Part shown: positions 1 to 8,728 of the stretch, one piece after another
Layout: the number at the start of each line of letters is the position of its first letter
Numbering within the stretch: the stretch's first letter is position 1
Origin: a virus
DNA length: 49,086 bases
Reading direction: 5' to 3' (one strand)
IMG/VR virus record: IMGVR_UViG_3300034072_001440
Location: 1-49,086 of that record
Position numbers and translations under genes: made by a program
Notes under the pieces: model-generated
What the model was told of the DNA's origin: nothing
Seen by the model: the letters and a program-made list of their open reading frames with translations, nothing else
Databases searched by the model: none

Positions 1-120
1 CCAGCTACTGGAACACCAGCTACTGGAACACCAGCTACTGGAACACCAGCTACTGGAACACCAGCTACTGGAACACCAGCTACTGGAACACCAGCTACTG
101 GAACACCAGCTACTGGAACA
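1..120 (+). repeat. 15-bp tandem repeat, 8 perfect copies, in-frame
   Basis: The unit CCAGCTACTGGAACA is repeated eight times without a mismatch from the first base of the window. It lies in the same reading frame as the gene that follows and encodes the pentapeptide Pro-Ala-Thr-Gly-Thr each time. The array starts at the window edge, so its true length is unknown. Degenerate relatives (TPTETPPTGTG) occur about 120 residues downstream, suggesting expansion of a Pro/Thr/Gly-rich linker. Confidence 0.97.
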
Positions 121-2394
121 CCTTCTCTTACCCAACTGAGATCGGATACGGCGGTTATTGGAGTAAGCAACTTACTGTCCACCAACGACGCCAGTATTCT
201 TCTAAGTAGCCTAAGGAGAAGAGGAACTTCAACCCCCGGGCTAATGCAGGATCCTACGTCACAAAAAATTTATACAAGCGAAGGTGTTCTTGCGCCAGCA
301 GGTACCCTCGTTGCAGTGGGGGATGGAGGGCAAAGATTTATTGTTGGAACGACAGGAACGATAATAAGGGATCTCGCTGGAAACGATGCACCTATTCCTG
401 CTACAGGGTGGGCCGGCACCCCAGGAACAGTAATAACTAATAATCCACCAAAGGATTCCACACCTACTGAGACACCCCCTACTGGAACAGGATGGTGGAA
501 CACACCATTTATTGAAACAGGGGGTATTGTAGTTTCGCCATCAAGTGGCGCTGACATTAGTTATTATAGGCCCCCCGGAACTACACAAGGGAAAATTACA
601 GGAATCTATGTACTTCCAGGACCACTAACTGCGCCCTCAAACATTGATCAAAACGTTTTTGGTAGCCTAAATACGGATGCAGCAAAAAAAGCATATCAAA
701 ACATATCATTTGATCATGAGAATGGGTCTGTTAGGCCCCAAATGGGAGGATTTGGGAGACTTGTTTTTGAGGACTTTTCTCCTTTAAGTATTCTAGGAAC
801 CGGAAATTCCCCAATACCTGACGGAGACGGGTTTTCAAGATTTATAGATGAAAGGTTACAAAGAGATTTTGTAAACTCAGCTGTCCCCAATACTCCGGGA
901 GCAGGACTTTATGCTGCCGGATTTCATGTATACGATCCAAATGTTTTTCAACGAATTGAAGAATGGGGAGAAATTAACCCGCAGGGCGCAAGACAGGTCG
1001 AGGCGTTTTACACAACTTTTGGGATTGATAAAGATAGATTAACGGAGAACGAAAGAAGAAATTATGCTCTTCAAGCGGTAGATTGGTACTTCCGAACTGG
1101 AGGAAATCTACTTCCCACGAGAGAAGGAACTGCCGAGTATTTTCGACAAGAAATAAACGCGGCCTATCGTGAGACAGGGTACGTCCCGCCGCCCAATGGA
1201 ACCGTTATCAACGGAGTTGCCCTCGGGGGAGGGCTTGGCGCAACTAACGGAGCACCCTACACCCAGACTGCCCCACTAGGGGGATTGATTGGGATGGGTT
1301 TCGACCCATTCGATCCAGCGCTTGTTGCAAGACTCAACTTGACGTTGCTGGAAGATGATTTCATCGGCGGAGAGATAAGAAGAAAACTCCAAGGATTTGG
1401 AGACATAAGCACGCCCGAAAGATTGGTCGAAGGAATGAACTGGTACTACGCTGACTTGGGTCGGCGTATGGATATCGATAATTCTTTCTTTAGTTCGGTT
1501 ATTGGGCAGATTATCAAATTTGGAATAACAACCATTGCTTCTACCTTTAACCCCTGGGTAGGAGCTGCAGTAGGGGGAGTCATTGGGGGAATCGAAGGCG
1601 GTCCTCTTGGTCTTGTTAAGGGAGCGATTGGGGGGTATGGAATAGGAAACATAATTGGAATTGATCTGAACAAGGTCATAAATATTCCAATTGTTTCAGA
1701 TCTTGGGCTTCTACCTTCCCCCTCTACGGATTTTGGCTGGGACGCTGTTGTTCGTTTGTTCAAGGATCCAGTTGCCTTGGGCAAAAAAATTGGGGCAGAA
1801 CTTGCTGGAAAGGCGTGGGATAAACTTACTGAAGAAGAGAGAAGGCAGTTCTCTGATTTTGCGATTGCAACAGGAATCCCAATCGTATATCTCAAAAATG
1901 CAATGCAGGGAGGAGCAGATGCTCCTCCTTCGACTAACGTTACAAGAGACCCTAATAGGAACAGGCCGTACTATGCTTCTTTTGAAAGTTACTTTCAAAA
2001 CCCCACTGGACTCCCTCAAAAAGTATCCTGGGGTAGCATTCTAAATTCAGTTAAAGGTTCTTCTCCCGGATCCTTGGATTTTATATCTAAGGCGTTGGAT
2101 GCCGCTGGAATTGGGGCCAAGTCAGGACCTAAAAAATACCTTTTTGCAGACGGCGGCGAGGTCCGTAGTCCATGGGCCACGGACCTTGAACAGTTGACCA
2201 AGGGCTGGGACCAGATGAGCGGCCAGTTTGATGACAAGATGAGCCAAGGGGATAACAATTACTTCATTTCCAAGGCAGATCAGTCGATGGCCCCTGAGGG
2301 AGAAGCCAAAAAGGATTACACTAGCCTGATTGGAGCGACGCCCAACGCAATTGCTGCGAGTGGCATGAACTCCTTTATCAAACAGTATGGATAA
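1..2394 (+). CDS. Large repeat and glycine-zipper protein, 5' truncated, probable virion protein
   Basis: The frame is open from base 1 to the stop at 2392-2394. The ATG at 244 is internal, because the PATGT repeats (1-120) and the bases between are in frame without a stop. At least 797 residues are present and the true N-terminus is missing. A Pro/Thr/Gly-rich stalk is followed by a long domain I do not recognise. A glycine-zipper hydrophobic stretch lies at about 1540-1660 (NPWVGAAVGGVIGG and onward), consistent with membrane insertion. Near the C-terminus the motif FADGGEV recurs in other proteins of this phage. The gene sits directly before portal, where a terminase is often found. It is visibly more AT-rich than portal. 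A virion or ejected protein is my inference from the glycine zipper and shared motif; a fibre-like role is also possible. Confidence 0.85.
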   Translation, partial: PATGTPATGTPATGTPATGTPATGTPATGTPATGTPATGTPSLTQLRSDTAVIGVSNLLSTNDASILLSSLRRRGTSTPGLMQDPTSQKIYTSEGVLAPAGTLVAVGDGGQRFIVGTTGTIIRDLAGNDAPIPATGWAGTPGTVITNNPPKDSTPTETPPTGTGWWNTPFIETGGIVVSPSSGADISYYRPPGTTQGKITGIYVLPGPLTAPSNIDQNVFGSLNTDAAKKAYQNISFDHENGSVRPQMGGFGRLVFEDFSPLSILGTGNSPIPDGDGFSRFIDERLQRDFVNSAVPNTPGAGLYAAGFHVYDPNVFQRIEEWGEINPQGARQVEAFYTTFGIDKDRLTENERRNYALQAVDWYFRTGGNLLPTREGTAEYFRQEINAAYRETGYVPPPNGTVINGVALGGGLGATNGAPYTQTAPLGGLIGMGFDPFDPALVARLNLTLLEDDFIGGEIRRKLQGFGDISTPERLVEGMNWYYADLGRRMDIDNSFFSSVIGQIIKFGITTIASTFNPWVGAAVGGVIGGIEGGPLGLVKGAIGGYGIGNIIGIDLNKVINIPIVSDLGLLPSPSTDFGWDAVVRLFKDPVALGKKIGAELAGKAWDKLTEEERRQFSDFAIATGIPIVYLKNAMQGGADAPPSTNVTRDPNRNRPYYASFESYFQNPTGLPQKVSWGSILNSVKGSSPGSLDFISKALDAAGIGAKSGPKKYLFADGGEVRSPWATDLEQLTKGWDQMSGQFDDKMSQGDNNYFISKADQSMAPEGEAKKDYTSLIGATPNAIAASGMNSFIKQYG

Positions 2395-2399
2395 CCTAG

Positions 2400-4778
2400 A
2401 TGCCTATAGATAAAGCACTGAATCCGGCACCGTCCTTTGGAATGGTTGCCATCACAGACGAGATGCCGGAAATCGAGATCGTTATCGAGCCCGATGGAAG
2501 TGCAACGATTGAAATAGGCGAGGACGAGGGGCCTCAAAAAGGGTTCTACGAGAACCTTGCAGAGGTTATCGACCCCTCTGTCCTGTCCAAGATTGCCTTG
2601 GATCTACTGGATCTGTACGAGGCTGACAAGGCAAGTCGTGGAGACTGGGAGACCCAGTACACCAAGGGCCTTGAGTTGCTGGGCTTGAAGATGGAAGAAC
2701 GCACCAAGCCCTTCCGCGGGGCGTCCGGTGCGGCGCATCCCATGCTGACCGAGGCGATTGTTCAGTTCCAGGCGCAGGCGTTTAAGGAACTGATGCCCTC
2801 TGGTGGTCCTGTAAGGACGCAGATTGTAGGCAAGGAGACCTTGGACAAGGTCCAGCAGGCCGCGCGCGTGCAGGATTTCATGAACTACCAAATCACCACG
2901 GTGATGTCTGAGTACACGCCGGAGATGGATCAGGCGTTGTTCTATCTTGGATACGGTGGATCGGTGTTCAAGAAGGTGTATTTTGACGCCACGCGTGGCC
3001 GCATGGTCAGCAAACTGGTCTTGGCGGACGATTTGTACATTCCGTATAACGGATCAAGCGTGATGAGCGAGTGCCCACGGATCACTCATCGCATTGCAAT
3101 GTACGAAAATGACTTCAAGAAGCTGGCGTGGGCGGGAGAATACATTGATCACACGTTTTTCACGTCACCTGGCCCAGAATCTCCGTCTGAAATTCAGTCC
3201 GGAATTGACCGTTTGGTCGGTTTTTCTCCTACCAGCCGCACTGATGAGCTATTTCTGCTTGAATTTCATGTTGATCTAGACATCGAGGGCTTTGAAGACA
3301 CGGACGAAGATGGAAATCTGACCGAAATCAAGCGCCCGTACGTTGTCACGATTGAGGAAAACAGCGGAAAGATTGTTGGCGTCCGCCGGAATTGGGAAGA
3401 AGGGGACGAATACAAGAGACGGATCGAATATTTCGTTCATTATCCGTTGGTCGAGGGCCCCGGCGCGTATGGCTTGGGCTTCGTGCACCTCATTGGAGGG
3501 CTTTCAAAGGCAGCGACTGCTGCGCTGCGTCAACTTCTTGACGCGGGAACGCTTGCGAACCTTCCCGCGGGCTTCAAAGCCAAGGGCGCGCGGATCGCGG
3601 ACGACGATAATCCGATCCAGCCTGGCGAATGGCGAGACATTGACGCCGGAGGCGCGGAACTTACGGCGTCTCTCATGCCGCTTCCGTACAAGGAACCCAG
3701 TCAGACGCTGTTCCAGCTGCTTGGATTCACGGTGGAGGCCGGACAGCGCCTCGCCAGCATCGCCGACATGCAGGTTGGCGACGGGAATCAGCAGGCTGCG
3801 GTGGGAACAACGCTTGCACTGCTTGAACGCGGGTCGATGGTCATGTCGGCCATCCACAAGCGGCTGCATTATTCGCAAGGCCTTGAGTTCAAGATGCTGG
3901 CAAGGGGCTTTTCCCGCTGCTTGCCGAACTCCTACCCGTATGACGTGCCCGGCGCTAGCCGTACCATCAAGCGGTACGACTTCAACGAGATGGTTGCGGT
4001 CCTGCCTGTATCGGATCCGAACATTTTCTCAAGTGCACAGCGTCTTACGCTTGCACAAATGCAGCTGGAAATGGCGCAAAGCGCGCCGCAGATGCACAAC
4101 CTGTACGAAGCGTATTATCGCGTGTACTCCGCGATGAACGTGCGGGATATTGACGGGATACTGAAGCCGCAAAATACCCAAATGCCCAAGGACCCCGCGT
4201 CAGAAAATGCGGCGGTTATGGATTTGATGGAACTGAAAGCGTTTGCCGGACAACAGCATGATGCCCACATCACTGCTCACCTCATCATGGGCATGTCGCC
4301 TTTGATTCAGAGTGTTCCCCAAGCCGCGATTACGCTGCAAAAACATGTTTTTGACCACATTCGGTTAAAGGCCGAGGAAGATGCTGAGGCAGAACTGTTC
4401 AAGCAGTATGGAAAGGACCCCGGGAACATGGTGTCCGATATTCAGCGCGAAGGTTTGATTGCCACGCTGATTGCGAAGTACATGCAGGAACTGAAGGCGC
4501 TGCAGGAACAGCTTGCCGGCGGTGGTCAAGAAGCGGGGCCGGATCCTGTGGTCGCGCTCAAGGAAAAGGAACTTGAACTTCGCGCGCAGCAGGATCAAGC
4601 GAAGCTACAGCTGGAGCAGGCGAAGCTGCAACAGGCGGCGCAGATACAGCAGCAGCGTATTCAGTCGCAGGAAAAGATTGCCCAAGACCGGGTAGAGGTG
4701 GCCCGCGAGCGGGCCGTCATGATGAACGAACAAATCCAGGGAGCACAGCGCAATGCCGCTCAAGAAAGGCCGCAGTAA
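2400..4778 (+). CDS. Portal protein
   Basis: This 792-residue protein has the size and look of podovirus (P22/T7-type) portals. It would form the dodecameric ring at the capsid vertex through which DNA is packaged and ejected. Recognisable stretches include the N-terminal region with KPFRGASGAAHPML and a central FYLGYGGSVFKKVYFD block typical of phage portals. The C-terminal roughly 100 residues are a Gln/Glu/Arg-rich coiled coil, like the barrel/crown helix of large portals. The start is 5 bases after the previous stop, with no clear ribosome binding site, so translational coupling is likely. A second Met at residue 15 is possible. The last 26 bases overlap the next gene. Followed within 4 kb by scaffold and capsid genes, which supports the call. 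Confidence 0.9.
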   Translation: MPIDKALNPAPSFGMVAITDEMPEIEIVIEPDGSATIEIGEDEGPQKGFYENLAEVIDPSVLSKIALDLLDLYEADKASRGDWETQYTKGLELLGLKMEERTKPFRGASGAAHPMLTEAIVQFQAQAFKELMPSGGPVRTQIVGKETLDKVQQAARVQDFMNYQITTVMSEYTPEMDQALFYLGYGGSVFKKVYFDATRGRMVSKLVLADDLYIPYNGSSVMSECPRITHRIAMYENDFKKLAWAGEYIDHTFFTSPGPESPSEIQSGIDRLVGFSPTSRTDELFLLEFHVDLDIEGFEDTDEDGNLTEIKRPYVVTIEENSGKIVGVRRNWEEGDEYKRRIEYFVHYPLVEGPGAYGLGFVHLIGGLSKAATAALRQLLDAGTLANLPAGFKAKGARIADDDNPIQPGEWRDIDAGGAELTASLMPLPYKEPSQTLFQLLGFTVEAGQRLASIADMQVGDGNQQAAVGTTLALLERGSMVMSAIHKRLHYSQGLEFKMLARGFSRCLPNSYPYDVPGASRTIKRYDFNEMVAVLPVSDPNIFSSAQRLTLAQMQLEMAQSAPQMHNLYEAYYRVYSAMNVRDIDGILKPQNTQMPKDPASENAAVMDLMELKAFAGQQHDAHITAHLIMGMSPLIQSVPQAAITLQKHVFDHIRLKAEEDAEAELFKQYGKDPGNMVSDIQREGLIATLIAKYMQELKALQEQLAGGGQEAGPDPVVALKEKELELRAQQDQAKLQLEQAKLQQAAQIQQQRIQSQEKIAQDRVEVARERAVMMNEQIQGAQRNAAQERPQ

Positions 4779-4989
4779 AAAGGTCATTGGTTCCAACATT
4801 GCCGAAATGGTCAGGTCCTTTAAGAAGACAGGGAAGATTGGAACCAGCAAGCCGAAAAGCGTAGGCAAGGCCACAAAACAAGCTGTGGCTATTGCGTACT
4901 CAAAAGCGGGTAAGGCGCGCAAAAGCATGGGCGGCCCTGTTCGCTCTGTTGTACGCAGGGACGGCAGGACCCCCACGAAAATTTATTGA
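4753..4989 (+). CDS. Small basic protein, DUF6496-like
   Basis: This 78-residue Lys/Arg-rich protein overlaps the end of the portal gene in another frame and has AGGGAG ten bases before its ATG. The order KKVIGSNIAEM ... KATKQAVAIAYSKAGKAR matches the small phage and bacterial proteins of the DUF6496 type, as far as I can judge by eye. It ends with a GGPV motif (KSMGGPVRSVVRR) similar to that in other proteins of this phage. A nucleic-acid-binding or internal capsid role is plausible from its charge but not shown. Confidence 0.75.
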   Translation: MPLKKGRSKKVIGSNIAEMVRSFKKTGKIGTSKPKSVGKATKQAVAIAYSKAGKARKSMGGPVRSVVRRDGRTPTKIY

Positions 4990-5003
4990 AAATAATTCTT
5001 GCC

Positions 5004-5027
5004 ATGGTGCAGTGTTCACTGCACCAT
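5004..5027. promoter_or_regulatory. Perfect inverted repeat after the portal/basic-protein genes
   Basis: ATGGTGCAGTG is followed by TT and its exact reverse complement CACTGCACCAT. As RNA this gives a 10-bp stem with a GTTC loop. No U-tract follows, so it is not a classical intrinsic terminator. It lies in the roughly 90-base gap between the small basic protein and the next gene. It could be an mRNA-stabilising or processing hairpin, a Rho-assisted terminator, or a binding site for a dimeric protein. Confidence 0.6.
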
Positions 5028-5079
5028 TGCCTCGCCTTCAGACGTGGCGTAATGCGTCTGCATTATCTTGAGAATACTC

Positions 5080-5271
5080 ATGATTGAATTTGCAGAAAGC
5101 GTGCTTAGAGAGATCCGTATCCTCCGGGAGGACAGCGAGTCTTTCATTCTCAGCGGGAATATTTCCGACATGGAACGGTATCGTTTCATGATGGGGCGTC
5201 TGGAGGGATTGAAAATGGTCGACTCCTTGGTCAGGGAACTCCTGTCCAAGCGGACAAATGACGATTTTTGA
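5080..5271 (+). CDS. Small helical protein of unknown function
   Basis: From the ATG at 5080 this is a 63-residue protein; a TTG at 5068 would add four residues. It is predicted by eye to be mostly helical (IEFAESVLREIRILRED, then YRFMMGRLEGLKMVDSLVREL), with charged and hydrophobic residues in coiled-coil spacing. It lies between portal and the co-chaperonin in the head gene cluster, so an assembly role is possible. I do not recognise a named family. Confidence 0.65.
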   Translation: MIEFAESVLREIRILREDSESFILSGNISDMERYRFMMGRLEGLKMVDSLVRELLSKRTNDDF

Positions 5272-5286
5272 ACCCTGGGAGGAGTG

Positions 5287-5754
5287 ATGATAGAAGCCGC
5301 ACGTGAAAAAACCGCACTTGAGAAAAAATGGGAAGAAGCGCAACAGTCTCGCGCCCCTGCCTTTGAAGATGCCTACGATGCTGATGGTAAATTTCGCCCA
5401 GAGAACATGGGCGAAACCTTAAAAGACCTTGTCCCCACGCCGACTGGTTGGAGGATTGCCATTCTTCCTTACCGCGGCCCGGAAAAAACCAAGGGTGGCA
5501 TTGTTTTGGCGGACGAAACCCAGCGCCGCACCCAGCTCGCGACCACGTGTGGATACGTCCTCAAGGTCGGAGATCTTGCATACAGAGATGAGTCCAAATT
5601 TCCCACCGGCCCTTGGTGCAAGGAGGGAGATTGGATCATTTTTGGCCGCTATGCCGGCTCTCGAATCATGATTGATGGCGGAGAAATCCGCATCCTTAAT
5701 GACGATGAGATTATCGGCGTGGTCAACGATCCAGAAGATATTCTACACATGTGA
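5287..5754 (+). CDS. GroES-like co-chaperonin
   Basis: This 155-residue protein contains a GroES-type beta-barrel from about residue 50. A mobile-loop sequence KTKGGIVLADE lies at 68-78, matching the GGIVL segment with which GroES grips GroEL, and the end (GGEIRILNDDEIIGVV) matches the GroES C-terminal strand. The N-terminal roughly 48 residues are a charged extension not found in bacterial GroES. By analogy with T4 gp31 it would replace host GroES and fold phage capsid protein with host GroEL. It stands just before scaffold and capsid genes, consistent with that job. The ATG at 5287 is preferred, with GGGAGG just upstream; GTG at 5284 is the alternative. Confidence 0.88.
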   Translation: MIEAAREKTALEKKWEEAQQSRAPAFEDAYDADGKFRPENMGETLKDLVPTPTGWRIAILPYRGPEKTKGGIVLADETQRRTQLATTCGYVLKVGDLAYRDESKFPTGPWCKEGDWIIFGRYAGSRIMIDGGEIRILNDDEIIGVVNDPEDILHM

Positions 5755-5765
5755 GGAGCATGCAT

Positions 5766-6638
5766 ATGGCAGACGAAGATTTGGAATTTAACGTCGGCGA
5801 AAATGAGTCGCCGGCAACTGTTACATTGAGCGCTTCTGAAAACGGATCTAAGGTTGAATCCGTTGTCGAAGAGGGCGAACTCGACCAGTACAGCGACCGG
5901 GTAAAGCGCCGAATTGACAAGCTGACCGCCCGCCTCCGGGAAACCGAGCGTCGCGAACAAGCGGCCCTTGAGTATGCCCGCGGCGCGCAACAGAAAGCCC
6001 AAGAACTGGAGCACCGCTACCAGAAGACCGACTATGAACGCCTCAACGAGGCCAGCACTCGCCTGGACAGTCAGGCCCTGGCGCTCAAGCAGATCATCCG
6101 CAAGGCCCGTGAAGAAGGGGACGTGGATACCGAGACGGAAGCGCAGCAGCGCCTCACGTCAATCATGTTTGAGAAACAACAGGTTACAAATGTTGCCGCG
6201 CAGCGCGAAGCATACCTGAAACAGCCCGTCGCACAGCAACCGATCCAAGCCCCCGCCCCCGCCCCCACTCGTCGCGAGCCCGACCCCAAGGCTGAGGACT
6301 GGGCGGAACGAAACCAGTGGTTTGGTCGTGACACTGTCATGACCCACGCTGCGTGGGGCGTCCATAAGGAACTGATCTCAAAGGAAGGATTTGATCCTCA
6401 GTCCGATGAGTACTATGATGAACTTGACAAACGTATGCGAGATCTATTTCCGCAAAATCTCGGAGGTTCGTCACAGGTTTCCAGGGGTTCCCGGCCCGTG
6501 CAAACGGTTGCCCCTGCTGCCCGTTCAATGGGCTCAAATTATGCACGCCGCACTGTCCGGTTGACCCCGAGCCAGGTTGCGATTGCCAAAAAGTTGGGTG
6601 TTCCGCTTGAGGAATACGCCAAGTACGTGAAGGAGTAG
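5766..6638 (+). CDS. Capsid scaffolding protein
   Basis: This 290-residue protein has an acidic N-terminus and a long Arg/Glu/Gln-rich coiled coil (about residues 45-165). A Pro/Ala linker (about 170-190) and a basic C-terminus (YARRTVRLTPSQVAIAKKLG) follow. That architecture and the position between portal and capsid fit a podovirus scaffold, whose basic C-terminal helix-turn-helix contacts the capsid protein and which leaves after assembly. GAGGAG lies 7 bases before the ATG at 5766, making it a better start than the ATG at 5760 or the GTG at 5751, which overlaps the previous stop. Confidence 0.85.
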   Translation: MADEDLEFNVGENESPATVTLSASENGSKVESVVEEGELDQYSDRVKRRIDKLTARLRETERREQAALEYARGAQQKAQELEHRYQKTDYERLNEASTRLDSQALALKQIIRKAREEGDVDTETEAQQRLTSIMFEKQQVTNVAAQREAYLKQPVAQQPIQAPAPAPTRREPDPKAEDWAERNQWFGRDTVMTHAAWGVHKELISKEGFDPQSDEYYDELDKRMRDLFPQNLGGSSQVSRGSRPVQTVAPAARSMGSNYARRTVRLTPSQVAIAKKLGVPLEEYAKYVKE

Positions 6639-6641
6639 GAA

Positions 6642-7124
6642 ATGTCTGACGCTTTTGATGTGCCGAAATTGACTCGTGGCCCTCGCGAAACTCGCGAAGC
6701 GGCTGCGCGCCGCAAGCCTTGGGCTCCCCCTTCCCGTCTTGATGCGCCTCCGGCCCCCGCTGGTTACAAGCATCGATGGATTCGTGCAGAAGCCGGTGGT
6801 CAGGAAGATCGGATTAACATTGCCGGGAAACTCCGTGAGGGGTACGAACTGGTGCGTTCCGATGAGTATCCTGATTTCACTGCTCCGTCAGTTGAAGACG
6901 GTCGCCATGCTGGCGTTATCAGCGTTGGCGGACTCCTTCTCGCGCGCATCCCCGAGGAATCAGTGGACGAACGTCGGTCCTATTATTCTTCCCGCACCCA
7001 CGACCAGCTTAAGGCTGTCGATAACGACCTCTTGAAGTCAAATTCGCATTCTTCTATGCGGATTGACCGACCGTCGCGGCAGACCAAGGTATCTTTTGGC
7101 GGACCCAAAGGGTCCGGTAACTAA
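6642..7124 (+). CDS. Conserved head-module protein, function unknown
   Basis: This 160-residue basic protein begins 4 bases after the scaffold stop. The N-terminal 35 residues are Arg/Pro-rich and probably disordered. They are followed by a compact domain containing GYKHRWIRAE, EGYELVRSDEYPDF and GGLLLARIPEE. The same arrangement, between scaffold and capsid genes, is familiar from related podoviruses. I know no assigned function; a minor capsid or assembly factor is likely from position. Confidence 0.75.
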   Translation: MSDAFDVPKLTRGPRETREAAARRKPWAPPSRLDAPPAPAGYKHRWIRAEAGGQEDRINIAGKLREGYELVRSDEYPDFTAPSVEDGRHAGVISVGGLLLARIPEESVDERRSYYSSRTHDQLKAVDNDLLKSNSHSSMRIDRPSRQTKVSFGGPKGSGN

Positions 7125-7144
7125 CTATTTTTGAGGATTAGACA

Positions 7145-7723
7145 ATGGCAAATGTTGATAAGGCATTTGGTCTGCGTCCGCTGGGTAATCTTTCTGCTAC
7201 TGGTGCCCAGAAGCAGTATGGTTATGAAATTGCGGACAATCAGTCCGGCGCTATCTACCAGGGTGACCTTGTCACCATCGTAGACGGCTACGTCGTGAAG
7301 TTCGTTCCTGCCACCCATTCGGCTGCGCTGGGCGTTTTCAACGGCTGTAACTACATTGACCCGTCGTCGGGCAAGCCGACTTGGAAGAACTACTATCCGG
7401 GCAGCGTCAACATCACGTCGGGCAAGATTACCGCCGACGTTATGGACGATCCGAATCAGCTCTTCATCATTCAGGCTGACGAAGACATTGTTCAGGGTGA
7501 CATCGGCAAGAATGCGGATGTTGTGGGCACTGGTGGGAGCACCGTTACGGGTGTTTCGACGATGGAACTGGATTCCTCGACCATTGCTGATACGGCGGCG
7601 CTCAATCTGAAGATTGTGGGCCTTTGGAATGTCCCCGGCAATGAGCTTGGTAACTATGCAGTAGTCGTTGTGAAGATCAACGAGCATCTGTACGGTTCCA
7701 CCGGCGTCAAGGCTGTGACCTAA
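7145..7723 (+). CDS. Conserved structural protein, possible capsid decoration protein
   Basis: This 192-residue protein starts MANVDKAFGLRPLGNLSATG, a beginning I associate with abundant but uncharacterised structural proteins of podoviruses. It is rich in predicted beta strands with many Gly, Val and Asp turns and has no transmembrane segment. Its place immediately before the capsid gene, separated by only 12 bases, suggests high expression and a head decoration or cement role. That role is inferred from context. Confidence 0.75.
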   Translation: MANVDKAFGLRPLGNLSATGAQKQYGYEIADNQSGAIYQGDLVTIVDGYVVKFVPATHSAALGVFNGCNYIDPSSGKPTWKNYYPGSVNITSGKITADVMDDPNQLFIIQADEDIVQGDIGKNADVVGTGGSTVTGVSTMELDSSTIADTAALNLKIVGLWNVPGNELGNYAVVVVKINEHLYGSTGVKAVT

Positions 7724-7735
7724 GAGGTATAAAAC

Positions 7736-8644
7736 ATGGCAATTTCACGTGCACAGCTTGTCAAGGAACTTGAGCCGGGCCTCAATGCCCTGTTCGGTCT
7801 TGAGTACAAGAACTATGAGAACGAACACACGGAAATCTACGACATCGAGTCGTCTGACCGTGCGTTTGAAGAAGAGGTGATGGAAGCCGGCTTCGGCGAA
7901 GCCCCGGTTAAGAACGAAGGCGCTGGCGTCGCTTACGACCAGGCGCAGGAAGTCTACACCGCGCGGTACACGCACGAAACCATCGCTCTGGCGTTCAGCC
8001 TGACCGAAGAAGCGGTTGAGGACAACCTCTACGACCGCCTTTCGGCTCGCTACACCAAGGCGCTGGCCCGTTCCATGGCCACCACCAAGCAGATCAAGGC
8101 CGCTTCCGTTCTGAACGGCGCGTTTGATACCTCGCTGGGCGGTGACGGCAAGCCTCTCTGCGCGACCGACCACCCGACGCTGTCGGGCCCGGATCTTCGC
8201 AATGAGCTGGAAACCTCAGCCGACCTTTCGGAAACTTCGCTGGAACAGGCACTGATTGATATCGCGGCGTTTACTGACGAACGCGGTCTCAAGATTGCTG
8301 TTCAGGGCCTCAAGCTTCTGATTCCGAAGGAACTGCAGTTCACTGCCGACCGCATCCTGAAGTCGACCCTTCGGGTGGGTACTGCGGATAACGACATCAA
8401 CGCTATCCGTAACATGGGCATGATTCCGCAGGGCTATACGGTCAATCATTACCTGACTGACCCCGATGCGTGGTTCATCAAGACTGATGCCCCCAACGGC
8501 ATGAAGATGTTCCAGCGCGTGGCGATCAAGACCGGCTTTGAAGGCGACTTCGACACCGGCAATGTTCGTTACAAGGCCCGTGAACGCTACAGCTTCGGCT
8601 TCAGCGATCCGCGAGGCATCTTCGGTTCTCCCGGCGGGGCCTAA
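7736..8644 (+). CDS. Major capsid protein
   Basis: This 302-residue protein resembles the HK97-fold capsid proteins of the Mu gpT-like group. Seen features are a helical N-arm (MAISRAQLVKELEPGLNALF), a long helix region with EEAVEDNLYDRLSARYTKAL, a P-domain-like segment with LKLLIPKELQFTADRILKST, and a C-terminal GNVRYKARERYSFGFSDPRG. The gene comes after scaffold, has GAGGTATAAAAC before its ATG, and is followed directly by a strong terminator. GC-rich, favoured codons fit a highly expressed product. It would form the icosahedral shell. Confidence 0.9.
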   Translation: MAISRAQLVKELEPGLNALFGLEYKNYENEHTEIYDIESSDRAFEEEVMEAGFGEAPVKNEGAGVAYDQAQEVYTARYTHETIALAFSLTEEAVEDNLYDRLSARYTKALARSMATTKQIKAASVLNGAFDTSLGGDGKPLCATDHPTLSGPDLRNELETSADLSETSLEQALIDIAAFTDERGLKIAVQGLKLLIPKELQFTADRILKSTLRVGTADNDINAIRNMGMIPQGYTVNHYLTDPDAWFIKTDAPNGMKMFQRVAIKTGFEGDFDTGNVRYKARERYSFGFSDPRGIFGSPGGA

Positions 8645-8664
8645 TCCACGTCTTGGAACCTACG

Positions 8665-8694
8665 AAAAAGGGGGCTTCAACAGCCCCCTTTTTT
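8665..8694 (+). terminator. Strong intrinsic terminator after the capsid gene
   Basis: AAAAAGGGGGCT (8665-8676) pairs perfectly with AGCCCCCTTTTT (8682-8693) around a TCAAC loop, and the last T tract supplies the uridine run. The 5' A-run makes it partly bidirectional. It lies 21 bases after the capsid stop and should end or attenuate head-module transcription. Confidence 0.9.
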
Positions 8695-8728
8695 CGTCTA
8701 TGCTCCCGTACATCTAGGGTTTTTACTG

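Noticed and set aside
1-120. CRISPR-like array
   Set aside because: Units are 15 bp, directly adjacent with no spacers, and in frame with a coding sequence.
3343-4137. 264-codon frame inside the portal gene
   Set aside because: Overlaps portal in another frame, has Arg/Ser-rich shadow composition and no ribosome binding site.
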